From CAZALT01 sp964485515 (lineage in GTDB: Bacteria; Actinomycetota; Acidimicrobiia; Acidimicrobiales; Acidimicrobilacustridaceae): DNA of 28,546 nt. The position numbers and the translations under genes were made by a program. Positions 17,887-25,676 of the stretch are shown piece after piece; position 1 is the first letter of the stretch, and every line of letters begins with the position of its first letter. The stretch is from assembly GCA_964485515.1 (NCBI GenBank), contig CAZALT010000027.1, positions 1 to 28,546 on the forward strand, written 5' to 3'. The notes below the pieces were generated by a model. That model saw only the letters and a list, made by a program, of their open reading frames with translations, did no database searches and had not been told where the DNA came from.

Positions 17887-18666
17887 ATGGCTGTCGAGGT
17901 GCAGACGCCCGTCTTCGACGGGCCATTCGATCTTCTCCTGCACCTGATCCTCCGTGAGCAGGTCGACCTGTACGAGGTGTCGCTGGCCGCCATCGTCGAC
18001 GCCTACATCCAAGAGCTCGAGCGCATCGAGGAGCTCAACCTCGATCTGGCCACCGAGTTCCTGCTCATCGCGTCGACGCTCGTCGAGCTCAAGGCCCGCC
18101 GCCTGCTCCCCGAGGACTCCGAGGTCGACCTCGATGACGAGCTCGCCTTGTGGGACGAGCGCGATCTGCTGCTCACCCGCCTGCTCGACTGCAAGACCTT
18201 CAAGGATGCCGCCCAGCTGCTCGGGGGGATGGCGGAGGTCGCCTCACGCTCGTTCGCCCGCACCGCCGGTCTCGAAGACCGGTTCCTGGCGCTCACCCCG
18301 GACCTCCTGGCCGGGATCGATGCGAAGGACCTCCACTCGGCCTACCTGCGAGCGATGACACCCAAGCCGGTGCCCGTCGTCGACCTCGGCCACGTCAGCG
18401 CGATCAAGGCCAGCGTGGCAGACGCCCTGGTCGAGCTGATCGACGAGCTTCCCCGAGTCGGACGGGTGTCGTTCCGTCGGCTGACCGAGGCGCTCGTGGA
18501 TCGCATCGAGGTCGTCGTGCGGTTCCTGGCGGTGCTCGAACTGTTCAAGCAGGGTCTGGTCGATCTCGACCAGACCCGTTCCTTCGGCGAGATCGAGATC
18601 GTGTGGGTCGGGCGCGACCGACTCGGCACCGACGACCTCGCCGCAATCGACGACTACGAGGGCTGA
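17887..18666 (+). CDS. scpA: Segregation and condensation protein A
   Basis: 259 aa. Kleisin subunit that bridges SMC heads in the SMC-ScpA-ScpB condensin. The N-terminal signature FDGPFDLLLHLI (about 10-21), the REQVDLYEV helix, and the ATEFLLIASTLVELKARRLLP segment are diagnostic. The C-terminal winged-helix region (about 175-250) binds the SMC cap. ATG 17887 is chosen over an upstream in-frame start because of the short spacing to the -10. Its stop overlaps the scpB ATG (TGATG). The smc gene is not in the window. Confidence 0.95.
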   Translation: MAVEVQTPVFDGPFDLLLHLILREQVDLYEVSLAAIVDAYIQELERIEELNLDLATEFLLIASTLVELKARRLLPEDSEVDLDDELALWDERDLLLTRLLDCKTFKDAAQLLGGMAEVASRSFARTAGLEDRFLALTPDLLAGIDAKDLHSAYLRAMTPKPVPVVDLGHVSAIKASVADALVELIDELPRVGRVSFRRLTEALVDRIEVVVRFLAVLELFKQGLVDLDQTRSFGEIEIVWVGRDRLGTDDLAAIDDYEG

Positions 18667-19412
18667 TGCTCGAAGAAACCCGCAGTGCGGTCGAAGCCAT
18701 CTTGATGGTGGCCGATCAACCGGTCGACACACAGGTGCTGGCCCAGGTCACCGAGACGTCGCAGGACGAGATCGAGCTGCTGCTCCGCGACCTCGCCGCG
18801 TCCTACCAGCAGAGCGGTCGCGGCTTCGTGCTCGTCGAGATCGCGGGTGGCTGGCGCTACCAGAGCCATCCCGAGCTCGCCGGCTACGTCGAACGGTTCG
18901 TGCTGGAAGGCCAGACGAGCCGGCTCTCGGCCGCGGCGCTCGAGACGTTGGCGATCATCGCCTACAAGCAGCCGATCTCGCGGGCGCAGGTGAGCGCCAT
19001 CCGCGGGGTGAGCGTCGACGGCGTCGTGCGCACGCTGGAGCAGCGGGGCTACATCGGTGAGGTCGGCCGTGATCCTGGCCCAGGCCAGCCCGTCCTGTTC
19101 GGAACCACCCCGCTGTTCCTCGAGAAGCTCGGACTCGCCACCGTCGAGGACCTCCCGCCGATCGCCGACTTCGTCCCCGGCCCCGACGTGGTCGAGGCAC
19201 TCGAGCACGGTCTGCGGGTCGATGCCGCCGAGGCGATCGACGAACGCGTCGAATCCGAGGGATCAGGCGCAACCGAAGGTGACGGTTCGTCCACGGGCGA
19301 CGACGTCGCCGACGCGGCGGAGGCGCTGGCGTCGATAGACGTCGACGACGACTCGGCGTTCGAGCCGGGCGGAAGCGCCGGTGTCAACGACTCGTCGATC
19401 GACGCAGATTGA
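18666..19412 (+). CDS. scpB: Segregation and condensation protein B
   Basis: 248 aa. Winged-helix dimer that binds ScpA in condensin. The typical N-terminus (VEAILMVADQPV) and the core LSAAALETLAIIAYKQPISRAQVSAIRG region with the GRDPGPGQPVLFGTT motif are present to about residue 175. Residues about 185-248 form an extra acidic, Ser/Asp-rich and probably disordered tail beyond the usual end. Start overlaps the scpA stop by one base. Its own stop overlaps the rluB TTG start (TTGA). Confidence 0.95.
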   Translation: MLEETRSAVEAILMVADQPVDTQVLAQVTETSQDEIELLLRDLAASYQQSGRGFVLVEIAGGWRYQSHPELAGYVERFVLEGQTSRLSAAALETLAIIAYKQPISRAQVSAIRGVSVDGVVRTLEQRGYIGEVGRDPGPGQPVLFGTTPLFLEKLGLATVEDLPPIADFVPGPDVVEALEHGLRVDAAEAIDERVESEGSGATEGDGSSTGDDVADAAEALASIDVDDDSAFEPGGSAGVNDSSIDAD

Positions 19413-20257
19413 CTTCCGTGGACGGAACAGGTTCGGGTGAGCGCTTGCCCGACGGCGACGGCGAGCGGCTCCAGAAGGTCCTGGCGCGGCTCGGGTTCGG
19501 AAGCCGTCGGGTCGGCGAGGAGCTCATCGACGCGGGTCGGGTGCGCGTGAACGGTGAGGTCGCGGTGCTCGGCCGTCGGGTCGACGTCGACCACGACCAG
19601 GTCGACGTCGACGGGGTGCCGGTCTCGGTGCTACCCGGACTCGTGTACTACCTGCTCAACAAGCCGGCGGGTGTCGTCACGACCGCCGACGATCCGCAAG
19701 GCCGTCCGACCGTGGTGTCGCTCGTGCCCGACGACCCCCGTGTGTTCCCTGTGGGGCGCCTGGACCTCGAAACCGAAGGGCTGCTCATCCTCACCAACGA
19801 CGGTGCGCTTAGCCACCACCTGACGCACCCGCGCTTCGGTGTCGACAAGGAGTACCTGGCCCAGGTCGACGGCGAACCGACCCGAACCACGCTCCGTCAG
19901 CTCCGAGAAGGCATCGAGCTCGACGACGGGATCACCGCGCCCGCCCGAGCGGTGCTCGTCGCCCCGCACCTGATCCGCCTGACCATCCACGAGGGACGCA
20001 ACCGTCAGGTCCGGCGTATGTGCGAAGCGGTCGGCCATCCCGTCGTCCGGCTCGTGCGCAGCCGCATCGGCACGATCTCGGACCGCAAGCTCAAGCCGGG
20101 CACGTGGCGCGAGCTCGACATCGCCGAGGTACGCGGACTGGAGACCGCGGCCGCCGCCGAACGCCTTCCGGGCGGCGAGCCGGAAGGTCCGAAGCGGGCG
20201 AACCGCAACGCGACCGATCGTCGCAGGTCCGGCTCGGGCCCCGAGAGCCCCAGGTAG
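19409..20257 (+). CDS. rluB: 23S rRNA pseudouridine synthase, RluB/RsuA family
   Basis: 282 aa. An N-terminal S4 domain (about 18-65) is followed by the RsuA/RluB catalytic domain: YYLLNKPAGVVTT, GRLDLETEGLLILTNDG with catalytic Asp119, and EGRNRQVRRMCEAVGHPV. It isomerises a uridine of 23S rRNA helix 89 by family analogy. TTG 19409 overlaps the scpB stop; GTG 19418 is an alternative. The C-terminus (about 250-282) is a basic, low-complexity tail. The TAG stop is also the first half of the -10-like hexamer of aroH. Confidence 0.94.
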   Translation: MTSVDGTGSGERLPDGDGERLQKVLARLGFGSRRVGEELIDAGRVRVNGEVAVLGRRVDVDHDQVDVDGVPVSVLPGLVYYLLNKPAGVVTTADDPQGRPTVVSLVPDDPRVFPVGRLDLETEGLLILTNDGALSHHLTHPRFGVDKEYLAQVDGEPTRTTLRQLREGIELDDGITAPARAVLVAPHLIRLTIHEGRNRQVRRMCEAVGHPVVRLVRSRIGTISDRKLKPGTWRELDIAEVRGLETAAAAERLPGGEPEGPKRANRNATDRRRSGSGPESPR

Positions 20258-20260
20258 GCT
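20255..20260 (+). promoter_or_regulatory. Leaderless-type -10 (TAGGCT) of aroH, sharing the rluB stop
   Basis: TAGGCT begins with the rluB stop codon TAG (20255-20257) and ends 6 nt before GTG 20267. No ribosome site is present. It would start the aroH-tyrA-aroA unit separately from scpAB-rluB. Confidence 0.55.
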
Positions 20261-20266
20261 CGGCCC

Positions 20267-20632
20267 GTGACAACTGTTCGTGCGCTCCGTGGCGCCACCA
20301 CGGTCGACGTCGACACCGAAGAGCACATCTACGAGCGGGTCATCGAGCTCCTCGAAACCATCTTCGAGCGGAACGCGGTCGACAAGGACGATCTCGTCAG
20401 CGTCATCTTCACGGCGACCGACGACATCCACTCGTGCTTCCCTGCGGCCGCGGCACGCAAGTTCGGGCTGGGTGACGTGCCGCTGCTGTGCGCCCGCGAG
20501 CTCGACATCACCGACGCCACCCCCAGGTGCGTGCGCGTGCTCATCCACCTCAACACCGACGTCCCGCGAGCCGAGTTGCACCACGTGTACCTCGAGGGCG
20601 CGCGCAACCTGCGCGACGACCTCCCCAGCTGA
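20267..20632 (+). CDS. aroH: Monofunctional chorismate mutase, AroH type
   Basis: 121 aa. Converts chorismate to prephenate for Phe/Tyr synthesis. It follows the Bacillus subtilis AroH pattern closely: an N-terminal VRALRGATTVD with active-site Arg, ATDDIHSCFPA, the RCVRVLIHLNTD strand with the second key Arg, and HHVYLEGARNLRDDL with the active-site Tyr near the C-terminus. This trimeric pseudo-alpha/beta-barrel type differs from the all-helical AroQ enzymes. GTG 20267 gives the standard start. tyrA begins 4 nt after its stop. Confidence 0.95.
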   Translation: MTTVRALRGATTVDVDTEEHIYERVIELLETIFERNAVDKDDLVSVIFTATDDIHSCFPAAAARKFGLGDVPLLCARELDITDATPRCVRVLIHLNTDVPRAELHHVYLEGARNLRDDLPS

Positions 20633-20636
20633 CGCC

Positions 20637-21704
20637 GTGGGAGACGCACAACGTCGCGCCGCGATCGTCGGCACGGGGCTCATCGGCGCCTCGATCGGTC
20701 TCGGTCTCCGCGGTCAGGGCTGGTTCGTCACCGGGCAAGACCGCGATCCCGCGTCGGAGCTGGCTGCACTCGAACGGGGGGCGCTCGACGTCATCGGTTC
20801 CGATCCCGACGCCGACATCACCTTCGTGGCCACCCCGGTGGGGGCGATCGCGGACGAGGTCCGCACCGCGCTGGCCGAGACCACCGGTCTGGTCACCGAC
20901 GTCGGCAGCGTCAAAGGCCCGCTGCGCCATCTGATGTCGACGTCTCGATACGTCGGCGGTCATCCCATGGCCGGCTCCGAGCTCGACGGCGTGCTCGGCG
21001 CCCGCCCCGACCTCTTCGAAGGCGCCACCTGGGTGCTGACCCCGGTCCCGGGCACCGACGTGGCGCACTTCGCGGCGGTGCGCGACGTGGTCTCGTCCCT
21101 CGGTGCCGACGTCGTCGGGATCGCCCCCGAAGCGCACGATTCGATGGTCGCGCTCGTCTCCCACGTTCCCCATCTCGTCGCCACGACGCTCATGCGCCAG
21201 GCCGACGAGCGCTCCACCGAACAGCAGGTACTGCTCCGTCTCGCCGCGGGTGGGTTCCGCGACATGACCCGGATCGCAGCGGGACATCCGGGGATCTGGC
21301 CCGACATCTGCGCCGAGAACAAGACGGCGATCGTGGACGAGCTCGATCACCTCATCGCCGCGCTGCGCGACGTCCGTGACGTCGTGGCCACCTCCGACCG
21401 CGGGTCCCTGGTCTCGGGCCTCGAACAGGCCCGCAAGGCCCGCATGGCCCTCCCGGCCCGCCAGGTGCGTCCCGAGGAGCTGGCCGAGGTCCGCATCCCA
21501 ATTCCGGACCGCACGGGGGTGCTGGCCGAGATCGTGACCATCGCGGCGCGTCTCGGCGTCGGCATCGCCGACATCGAGATCGCCCACTCGACGGAGGGTC
21601 CGCAGGGCATCCTGATCCTCCTGGTCGACGCCGAGCAGGCCTCGACGTTGGCCGACGCGCTCGACCCCGGCGGCTATCGCCCTTCGGTGCACCCGCTGCG
21701 ATGA
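20637..21704 (+). CDS. tyrA: Prephenate dehydrogenase with C-terminal ACT domain
   Basis: 355 aa. Oxidatively decarboxylates prephenate to 4-hydroxyphenylpyruvate for tyrosine. An N-terminal NAD(P)-binding Rossmann fold (GTGLIGASIGLGLR, about 12-25) is followed by VTDVGSVKGP, the substrate motif GGHPMAGSE, HVPHLVA and a helical dimerisation domain. An ACT domain begins near residue 280 (VRIPIPDRTGVLAEIV) and probably senses tyrosine. Start GTG 20637 follows the aroH stop by 4 nt. The stop overlaps the aroA start (ATGA). Confidence 0.95.
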   Translation: MGDAQRRAAIVGTGLIGASIGLGLRGQGWFVTGQDRDPASELAALERGALDVIGSDPDADITFVATPVGAIADEVRTALAETTGLVTDVGSVKGPLRHLMSTSRYVGGHPMAGSELDGVLGARPDLFEGATWVLTPVPGTDVAHFAAVRDVVSSLGADVVGIAPEAHDSMVALVSHVPHLVATTLMRQADERSTEQQVLLRLAAGGFRDMTRIAAGHPGIWPDICAENKTAIVDELDHLIAALRDVRDVVATSDRGSLVSGLEQARKARMALPARQVRPEELAEVRIPIPDRTGVLAEIVTIAARLGVGIADIEIAHSTEGPQGILILLVDAEQASTLADALDPGGYRPSVHPLR

Positions 21705-22987
21705 GCGACACCTTCGAGGTCACGCCGCTGCTGCGACCGCCCGACGCGACCATCTCGGTCCCCGGGTCCAAGAGCATCACCAACCGGGCGTTGCTCGCCG
21801 CGGCGCTCGCCGTCGGCGAGAGCCGGCTCACCGACTTGCTTCGCGCCGACGACACCGAGGCGATGATCGAGGCGGTTCGGGCCTTGGGAGCGTCGGTCAC
21901 CTTCGACGACACCGGCACCGACGCGAGGGTCACCGGCATCGGTGGGTCCGAACGGCGGGGCGAGGTCGTCATCGATGCCCGACTCAGCGGCACGACGTCG
22001 CGCTTCCTCCTGCCGACCCTGGCCATCGGACCAGGTCCGACGACCCTCGACGGATCGGCACCTCTGCGTGCCCGGCCGATGGGTGACGGAATCGCCGCCG
22101 TTCGCGCCCTCGGCGCGGAGGTCGCCGAGCTGGGCGAGCCCGGTCGTCTGCCGGTCGTCGTACGGGGCGGTGCCCGCCACGGATCGAGCGTACGAGTCCG
22201 TGGCGACGTCTCGAGCCAGTTCCTCTCCGGTCTGCTCCTGGCGGGTCCGTGCCTTCCCGGTGGCCTGCGCGTCGGCATCGAGGGCTCGCTCGTGTCGCGC
22301 TCCTATGTCCTGTTGACGATCGGGGTGATGGAAGCGTTCGGCGCCGAGGTCGTCGAGCGGGTCGGTGACAGCTATGAGATCGCCGGTGACGGCTACGTCG
22401 GATCCGAGCTCGCCATCGAGCCGGACGCGAGCGCCGCGTCGTACTTCCTCGCCGCGGCGGCGATCACCGGTGGTCGGGTGCGCATCGAGGGCCTCGGGTC
22501 GGGTTCGGCCCAGGGTGATGTCCACTTCGCTGACGCACTCGAGGCCATGGGTGCCGAGGTCACCCGCGAGCGACACGCCATCGAGGTCCGGGGCACCGGC
22601 GTGCTCCGCGGCATCGACCTGGACTTCGGCGAGATCTCCGACACCGCCCAGACGATCGCCGCGGTGGCGGTGTTCGCCGATGCACCCACCACCATCCGGG
22701 GGATCGGCTTCATTCGCGCCAAGGAGACCGACCGGGTCCGGGCAGTGGTCACCGAGCTGCGTCGTTGCGGGATCCAGGCCGAGGAGATCGACGACGGCTT
22801 CGTTATCCACCCGGGCGAACCCCAACCCGCGGTCATCGAGACCTACGACGATCACCGCATGGCGATGAGCTTCGCCCTGCTGGGTCTTCGCGCCCCGGGC
22901 ATCGAGATCGCCGACCCCGGGTGCGTCGCCAAGACGTTCCCGAACTACTTTGCGACGTTGGAGACCCTGCGGGGTCCCGAGGGGTAG
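21701..22987 (+). CDS. aroA: 3-phosphoshikimate 1-carboxyvinyltransferase (EPSP synthase)
   Basis: 428 aa. Transfers enolpyruvyl from PEP to shikimate 3-phosphate. It has two inverse beta/alpha domains with PGSKSITNR (Lys24, Arg29), a LSGTTSRFLLP stretch at the usual GNAGTA site, PLRARPMGDG, the SSQFLSGLLLA strand, the catalytic region FGEISDTAQT, RAKETDRV and YDDHRMAMSF. The LSGTT variant is the form I associate with many actinobacterial enzymes. ATG 21701 overlaps the tyrA stop. A 73-bp gap separates it from cmk. Confidence 0.96.
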   Translation: MSDTFEVTPLLRPPDATISVPGSKSITNRALLAAALAVGESRLTDLLRADDTEAMIEAVRALGASVTFDDTGTDARVTGIGGSERRGEVVIDARLSGTTSRFLLPTLAIGPGPTTLDGSAPLRARPMGDGIAAVRALGAEVAELGEPGRLPVVVRGGARHGSSVRVRGDVSSQFLSGLLLAGPCLPGGLRVGIEGSLVSRSYVLLTIGVMEAFGAEVVERVGDSYEIAGDGYVGSELAIEPDASAASYFLAAAAITGGRVRIEGLGSGSAQGDVHFADALEAMGAEVTRERHAIEVRGTGVLRGIDLDFGEISDTAQTIAAVAVFADAPTTIRGIGFIRAKETDRVRAVVTELRRCGIQAEEIDDGFVIHPGEPQPAVIETYDDHRMAMSFALLGLRAPGIEIADPGCVAKTFPNYFATLETLRGPEG

Positions 22988-23060
22988 AGGCTGGTGCGGA
23001 CCTGCCCGCACCGACGACCGACCCCAGCTGATCTGTGCACACCGACGCGACGGAGACCTC

Positions 23061-23744
23061 GTGAGCCACAACGACACCGACCAGGAAGACCTCGAACCGG
23101 CTCCCGTCCGGGTCATCGCCATCGACGGCCCGGCGGGGTCGGGCAAGTCGACCGTGGCCAAGGCGCTGTCGGCCCGCCTCGGATTGCCCTACCTCGACAC
23201 CGGCGCGATGTACCGCTCCGTGGCGTTCGCCGCCATCCGGCGGGGCGTCGATCCGTCCGACTCGGACCCCGTGGCCCGACTGGCGCGGGAGTTCGACCTC
23301 GAGATGGATCCCAGCGGAACCGTGGTCGTCGACGGCGTGGACGCCACCATCGAGATCCGTGGCCCAGAGGTCACCCGTGCGGTCAGCATCGTGGCGGCCA
23401 ACCCGGGTGTGCGCGAGGAGATGCGGGACCGCCAACGATCGTGGGCGGCGAAGAAGGGCGGCGGGATCATGGAGGGTCGCGACATCGGCACCGTGGTGTT
23501 CCCCGATGCTGAGCTCAAGGTGTACCTCGACGCCAGCCCCGACACCCGCGCCGCACGGCGGTCGAAGGAGGTGAGCGATCTCTCCTACGAGACCGTCGCC
23601 GCCGACCTCGCCCACCGCGACGCCCTCGACCAAGGTCGCGAGCACGATCCGCTCTGCGAAGCCGACGACGCCTTCGTCATCGACACGACCGATCTCACCG
23701 TCGACGACATCGTCGGCGTCGTGATGGGCCAGCTGGGTGACTGA
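23061..23744 (+). CDS. cmk: Cytidylate kinase
   Basis: 227 aa. Phosphorylates CMP/dCMP with ATP. P-loop GPAGSGKS at 23-30, then LPYLDTGAMYRS, the GRDIGTVVFPDAELKVYLDA core and the EHDPL/DTTDLTVDDIV C-terminus are typical. GTG 23061 has GGAGA 5 nt upstream; the open frame before it is only read-through in the aroA 3' end. The stop lies 8 bp inside the following acyltransferase gene. The cmk-plsC-der neighbourhood is an old bacterial arrangement, here split by ispH and the DUF512 gene. Confidence 0.95.
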   Translation: MSHNDTDQEDLEPAPVRVIAIDGPAGSGKSTVAKALSARLGLPYLDTGAMYRSVAFAAIRRGVDPSDSDPVARLAREFDLEMDPSGTVVVDGVDATIEIRGPEVTRAVSIVAANPGVREEMRDRQRSWAAKKGGGIMEGRDIGTVVFPDAELKVYLDASPDTRAARRSKEVSDLSYETVAADLAHRDALDQGREHDPLCEADDAFVIDTTDLTVDDIVGVVMGQLGD

Positions 23745-24453
23745 CGAGCTCCACATCCCGGAGGGTCACGAACGTGGCGAGGCGATGTCGCGCCCCCAGA
23801 AGGGGTTCTACTGGTTCATGCGCGGTGTCGTGATCGCCGTGGCCAAGGGCTACTTCCGCGCTGACGTGTACGGCTCGGCGAACATCCCCGCGGCGGGCGC
23901 GTGCGTCTTGTCCCCGTCGCACCGGTCGAACCTCGACACACCTCTGCTGGCCATGGTCACCAAGCGGCGGATCAGGTACATGGGCAAGGAATCGCTGTGG
24001 AAGTCCAGGTTCGGGGGCTGGTTCCTCACCACCCTCGGTGGCTTCCCCGTCTCCCGAGGCGCCGCGGACCGCGAGGCCATGCGCGCCGCGCAGGCCGTGC
24101 TCGAACGGGGGGAGCCCCTCGTCATGTTCCCCGAAGGCACTCGGCAGGTCGGCGCCGTCGTCGAGTCGGAGAACATGAAGGACGGCCCCGCGTTCCTGGC
24201 CTGCCGAACCGGGGCTCCGATCGTCCCGATGGGCATGGCGGGCACCGAAGGCGCCATGCCCAAGGGCGCCAAGGTGGTGCGTCCCGTGAAGATCGTGGTC
24301 GTCATCCGCCCGCCGATCTACCCGCCGCCGCGCACCGAGAGCGGACGAGTGCCCCGCAGGGCGATTCGCGAGCTCACCGAGCAGCTCCGCCAGGAGATCC
24401 AGATCGCCTTCGACGAAGCCCGCGAGATCGCGGGTCACCCCGACGGGTACTGA
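23737..24453 (+). CDS. plsC: 1-acyl-sn-glycerol-3-phosphate acyltransferase family protein
   Basis: 238 aa. PlsC-type acyltransferase of phospholipid synthesis, acylating lysophosphatidate at the membrane. Catalytic HX4D is HRSNLD (His62 to Asp67). The FPEGTR glycerol-phosphate motif is at 131-136, followed by GAPIVPMGMAG. A hydrophobic patch (about 26-37) may associate with the membrane. GTG 23737 overlaps cmk by 8 bp; ATG 23785 (MSRPQKGF) is an alternative start that removes only a non-conserved head. Confidence 0.88.
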   Translation: MTDELHIPEGHERGEAMSRPQKGFYWFMRGVVIAVAKGYFRADVYGSANIPAAGACVLSPSHRSNLDTPLLAMVTKRRIRYMGKESLWKSRFGGWFLTTLGGFPVSRGAADREAMRAAQAVLERGEPLVMFPEGTRQVGAVVESENMKDGPAFLACRTGAPIVPMGMAGTEGAMPKGAKVVRPVKIVVVIRPPIYPPPRTESGRVPRRAIRELTEQLRQEIQIAFDEAREIAGHPDGY

Positions 24454-24454
24454 G

Positions 24455-24526
24455 GGTTTCGGGTTCACTCGCCAGGGCTCGACCGGTTCCCGCGGGATGA
24501 ACTCACCTGCGGGTGAGCCCGAAACC
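24455..24526. terminator. Bidirectional terminator between plsC and ispH
   Basis: Left arm 24455-24470 (GGTTTCGGGTTCACTC) and right arm 24511-24526 form a 16-bp stem, with two G-U pairs in the plus-strand transcript, around a 40-nt loop. A smaller stem CTCACC-TGCG-GGTGAG uses part of the right arm and competes with it. It fills the whole convergent gap and ends just before the ispH stop. Confidence 0.65.
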
Positions 24527-24527
24527 T

Positions 24528-25583
24528 CTAGAGCGAGCTGAGGGTGGTGCTGGCGCTGACCGCTCGGTCGTTGACCGCGGGGCGGTTGGCGACGTCGCCG
24601 CCCACGGCGAGGGTGGCGAACAGGTCGATGGCCGCCAGCAGGTCGCGCAGGTTCCGCGGCGGCGGGAAGTACTCGTCCTCGTCGGTGAAGCGGACCTCCT
24701 CGATGCCCTTCGTCGGGTCGAGTCGGGCGAGCACGGCGGCGACGACCTCGTCGGGGGCCGACGCGCCGGCGGTGACACCGACGACGCCGCTGAGGTCGTC
24801 GGGAAGCTCGTCAGGTCCGTTGATGCGGTACACCCGGTCGCAGCCAGCGGCGCGCGCCAGGCTCTCGAGCGCGCGGGTGTTCGACGAGTTGGCCGAGCCG
24901 ATCACGATGATGGCGTCCGAGCGTGGGGCGATCTCGAGGAGTGCCGACTGCCGGTTGGTGGTGGCGAAGCACAGGTCGGACCGGCCCGGCATCCACAGCT
25001 CGGGGAACCGGTCCTTGGTGGCGTCGGCGACCGATGACCAGTCGCGGTGGCTGAGCGTGGTCTGGGCCAGCAGGGCGACGGGTTCGTCGAACTGGGGGAG
25101 GGCGTCGACCTCGCCGATGGTCTCGACCCGGTGGATGGCATCGGGGGCGACGGCCATGGTGCCGACGGCTTCCTCGTGGCCCTCGTGTCCGATGTAGACG
25201 ATCTGATAGCCCTTGCCGGCGCGGACCTTGACCTCGTGGTGCACCTTGGTGACCAGCGGGCACACGGCGTCGACGACGTAGCCCCCGGACTCTCGTGCTG
25301 CGGCGACGACCTCGGGGGCCGAGCCGTGCGCCGACAACATGATGGGGCTGCCGCCAGGCACCTCGGCGATGTCGTCGACGAACACGACGCCGAGGTCCTC
25401 GAAGCGCTGCACCACGGACTGGTTGTGCACGATCTCGTGGTAGCAGTACACGGGCGGCTCGAAGGCACGGACCATCCAGGCCAGCGCCTTGATGGCCATC
25501 TCGACCCCGGCGCAGAAGCCGCGCGGCGCAGCCAGCAGCACCTGGTCGACCCCCGTGATGGGGCTCTGATCGGTGACGGTCAC
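24528..25583 (-). CDS. ispH: 4-hydroxy-3-methylbut-2-enyl diphosphate reductase
   Basis: 351 aa. Last step of the MEP isoprenoid pathway, making IPP and DMAPP. Three Fe-S ligands are present: Cys24 (RGFCAGVEMA), Cys108 (DAVCPLVTKVH) and Cys205 (DLCFATTNRQ). Substrate residues include His53 (HNQSVV), His86 (SAHG), His136 and Glu138 (GHEEAVGTM) and the GSANSSNT loop. The C-terminal GVTAGASAPD motif is conserved. GTG 25583 lies 7 nt after a leaderless-type -10. Divergent from the radical-SAM gene; convergent with plsC. Confidence 0.97.
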   Translation of the reverse strand: MTVTDQSPITGVDQVLLAAPRGFCAGVEMAIKALAWMVRAFEPPVYCYHEIVHNQSVVQRFEDLGVVFVDDIAEVPGGSPIMLSAHGSAPEVVAAARESGGYVVDAVCPLVTKVHHEVKVRAGKGYQIVYIGHEGHEEAVGTMAVAPDAIHRVETIGEVDALPQFDEPVALLAQTTLSHRDWSSVADATKDRFPELWMPGRSDLCFATTNRQSALLEIAPRSDAIIVIGSANSSNTRALESLARAAGCDRVYRINGPDELPDDLSGVVGVTAGASAPDEVVAAVLARLDPTKGIEEVRFTDEDEYFPPPRNLRDLLAAIDLFATLAVGGDVANRPAVNDRAVSASTTLSSL

Positions 25584-25590
25584 AGCCCTG

Positions 25591-25596
25591 ACCTTA
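25591..25596 (-). promoter_or_regulatory. Leaderless-type -10 (TAAGGT) of ispH
   Basis: On the reverse strand TAAGGT ends 7 nt before GTG 25583 with no ribosome site. A 15-bp palindrome (25610-25624) lies where the -35 region would be. Confidence 0.6.
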
Positions 25597-25609
25597 CCGG
25601 CGAGGCGGT

Positions 25610-25624
25610 CGTGACCCGGTCACG
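25610..25624. promoter_or_regulatory. Perfect 15-bp palindrome, possible operator
   Basis: CGTGACC-C-GGTCACG lies in the 93-bp region between divergent ispH and the DUF512 gene, covering the expected -35 region of the ispH promoter and 38 bp upstream of the -10 on the other side. Its symmetry suggests a dimeric regulator. No regulator gene is adjacent. Confidence 0.45.
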
Positions 25625-25661
25625 GTCGGCGGCCGATCAAGGGCTGAGTCCGCTGAGCCGG

Positions 25662-25667
25662 TACCGT
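25662..25667 (+). promoter_or_regulatory. Leaderless-type -10 (TACCGT) of the DUF512 gene
   Basis: TACCGT ends 9 nt before ATG 25677, so the leader would be at most a few bases. No clear ribosome site is present. It marks ATG 25677 as the start within a much longer open frame. Confidence 0.5.
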
Positions 25668-25676
25668 GGACCCCTC

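Noticed and set aside
25047..25676. 210-codon N-terminal extension of the DUF512 radical-SAM protein
   Set aside because: It lies opposite ispH and has no domain; the PDZ start and the -10 hexamer place the start at 25677.
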